Shown: piece after piece, positions 5,437 to 5,603 of the stretch
How the letters are laid out: each line of letters opens with the position of its first letter
How positions within the stretch are numbered: position 1 is the first letter of the stretch
Assembly (NCBI GenBank): GCA_024277555.1
Contig: JAJRUY010000174.1
Location: 1-5,603 of the forward strand
Source of the DNA: Gammaproteobacteria bacterium
Lineage (GTDB): Bacteria; Pseudomonadota; Gammaproteobacteria; Chromatiales; Chromatiaceae
Direction: 5' to 3'
Length of the DNA: 5,603 nucleotides
Program-made: the position numbers and the translations under genes
The notes under the pieces: generated by a model
The model's input: the letters and a program-made list of their open reading frames with translations, nothing else
Told to the model about the DNA's origin: nothing
Database searches by the model: none

Positions 5437-5603
5437 ATGGATTTTTCTCCATCGTTTTTTCGTGTTTTGTTTTTTACCGTTTCCTTGGGTTTGATTTTTC
5501 CGGCCATGGCCACGGAATCCCCAGGGATTGATCCGGCCATTGAGAAAATACGCACTGAGTTGTCCCGGAAGCTGGATGGCATTTCCCCGGACAGTATCGA
5601 AGC
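5437..5603 (+). CDS. dsbC: Thiol:disulfide interchange protein DsbC, N-terminal part
   Basis: The window ends after 55 codons of this open frame. An in-frame TGA (5431-5433) lies just before the ATG, so the start cannot be further upstream. The first 25 residues form a signal peptide with a hydrophobic core rich in Phe and Leu and an AMA cleavage site. The mature start is TESPGIDPAIEKIRTEL and then a KLDGISPDSIE segment. This resembles the N-terminal dimerisation domain of DsbC, a periplasmic disulfide isomerase. The position directly after xerD is the main support, since xerD-dsbC-recJ is the E. coli order. The catalytic CxxC lies outside the window and cannot be checked. The ribosome site is weak (GCGGA about 12 bases upstream). 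Confidence 0.75.
   Translation, partial: MDFSPSFFRVLFFTVSLGLIFPAMATESPGIDPAIEKIRTELSRKLDGISPDSIE

Noticed and set aside
1..5603. A new defence, mobile or biosynthetic system
   Set aside because: Apart from the broken gene and its repeat, all supported genes are well-known housekeeping or signalling genes. There is no clustering of unknown genes, no effector-like domain and no reverse transcriptase, nuclease or toxin-antitoxin pair.

Overview
This looks like an ordinary chromosomal housekeeping segment of a proteobacterium, most likely a gammaproteobacterium. The grounds are a YqcC/DUF446 protein, the ribosomal protein S20 sequence type, and the xerD-dsbC gene order known from Escherichia coli and Pseudomonas. 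Base composition appears moderate, near 50% GC by eye. I found no rRNA, tRNA, CRISPR array, transposase or phage gene. I also found no convincing undescribed system; the most unusual spot is a small hairpin repeat that has broken a gene.

Layout. Positions 11-620 (minus) hold the remains of a permuted NlpC/P60-type (YiiX/LRAT-like) papain-fold gene. It is split into two reading frames by a 71-bp paired-hairpin repeat at 301-371. A 178-bp intergenic stretch follows. Positions 799-3006 (plus) encode a large membrane diguanylate cyclase with a signal peptide, a periplasmic sensor region, seven transmembrane helices, a cytoplasmic linker domain and a C-terminal GGDEF domain. Convergent to it, 39 bp away, is rpsT (3046-3306, minus), with a GTG start and a clear sigma70 promoter at 3352-3380. 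The next 320 bp contain no gene I can support, but they carry that promoter, two DnaA-box matches and an inverted repeat. A yqcC homologue (3627-3956, minus) follows.

Divergent from yqcC, after only 35 bp, a plus-strand cluster begins: ogt (O6-alkylguanine-DNA alkyltransferase, 3992-4471), xerD (site-specific recombinase, 4464-5357, overlapping ogt by 8 bp) and the start of dsbC (disulfide isomerase, 5437 to beyond the window).

The genes do not form one pathway. ogt repairs alkylated DNA directly. xerD resolves chromosome dimers at dif together with XerC, which is not in the window. dsbC acts on periplasmic disulfides and is linked to xerD by conserved gene order rather than shared biochemistry. 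The diguanylate cyclase is probably an independent sensor-output protein that converts a periplasmic or membrane signal into c-di-GMP.
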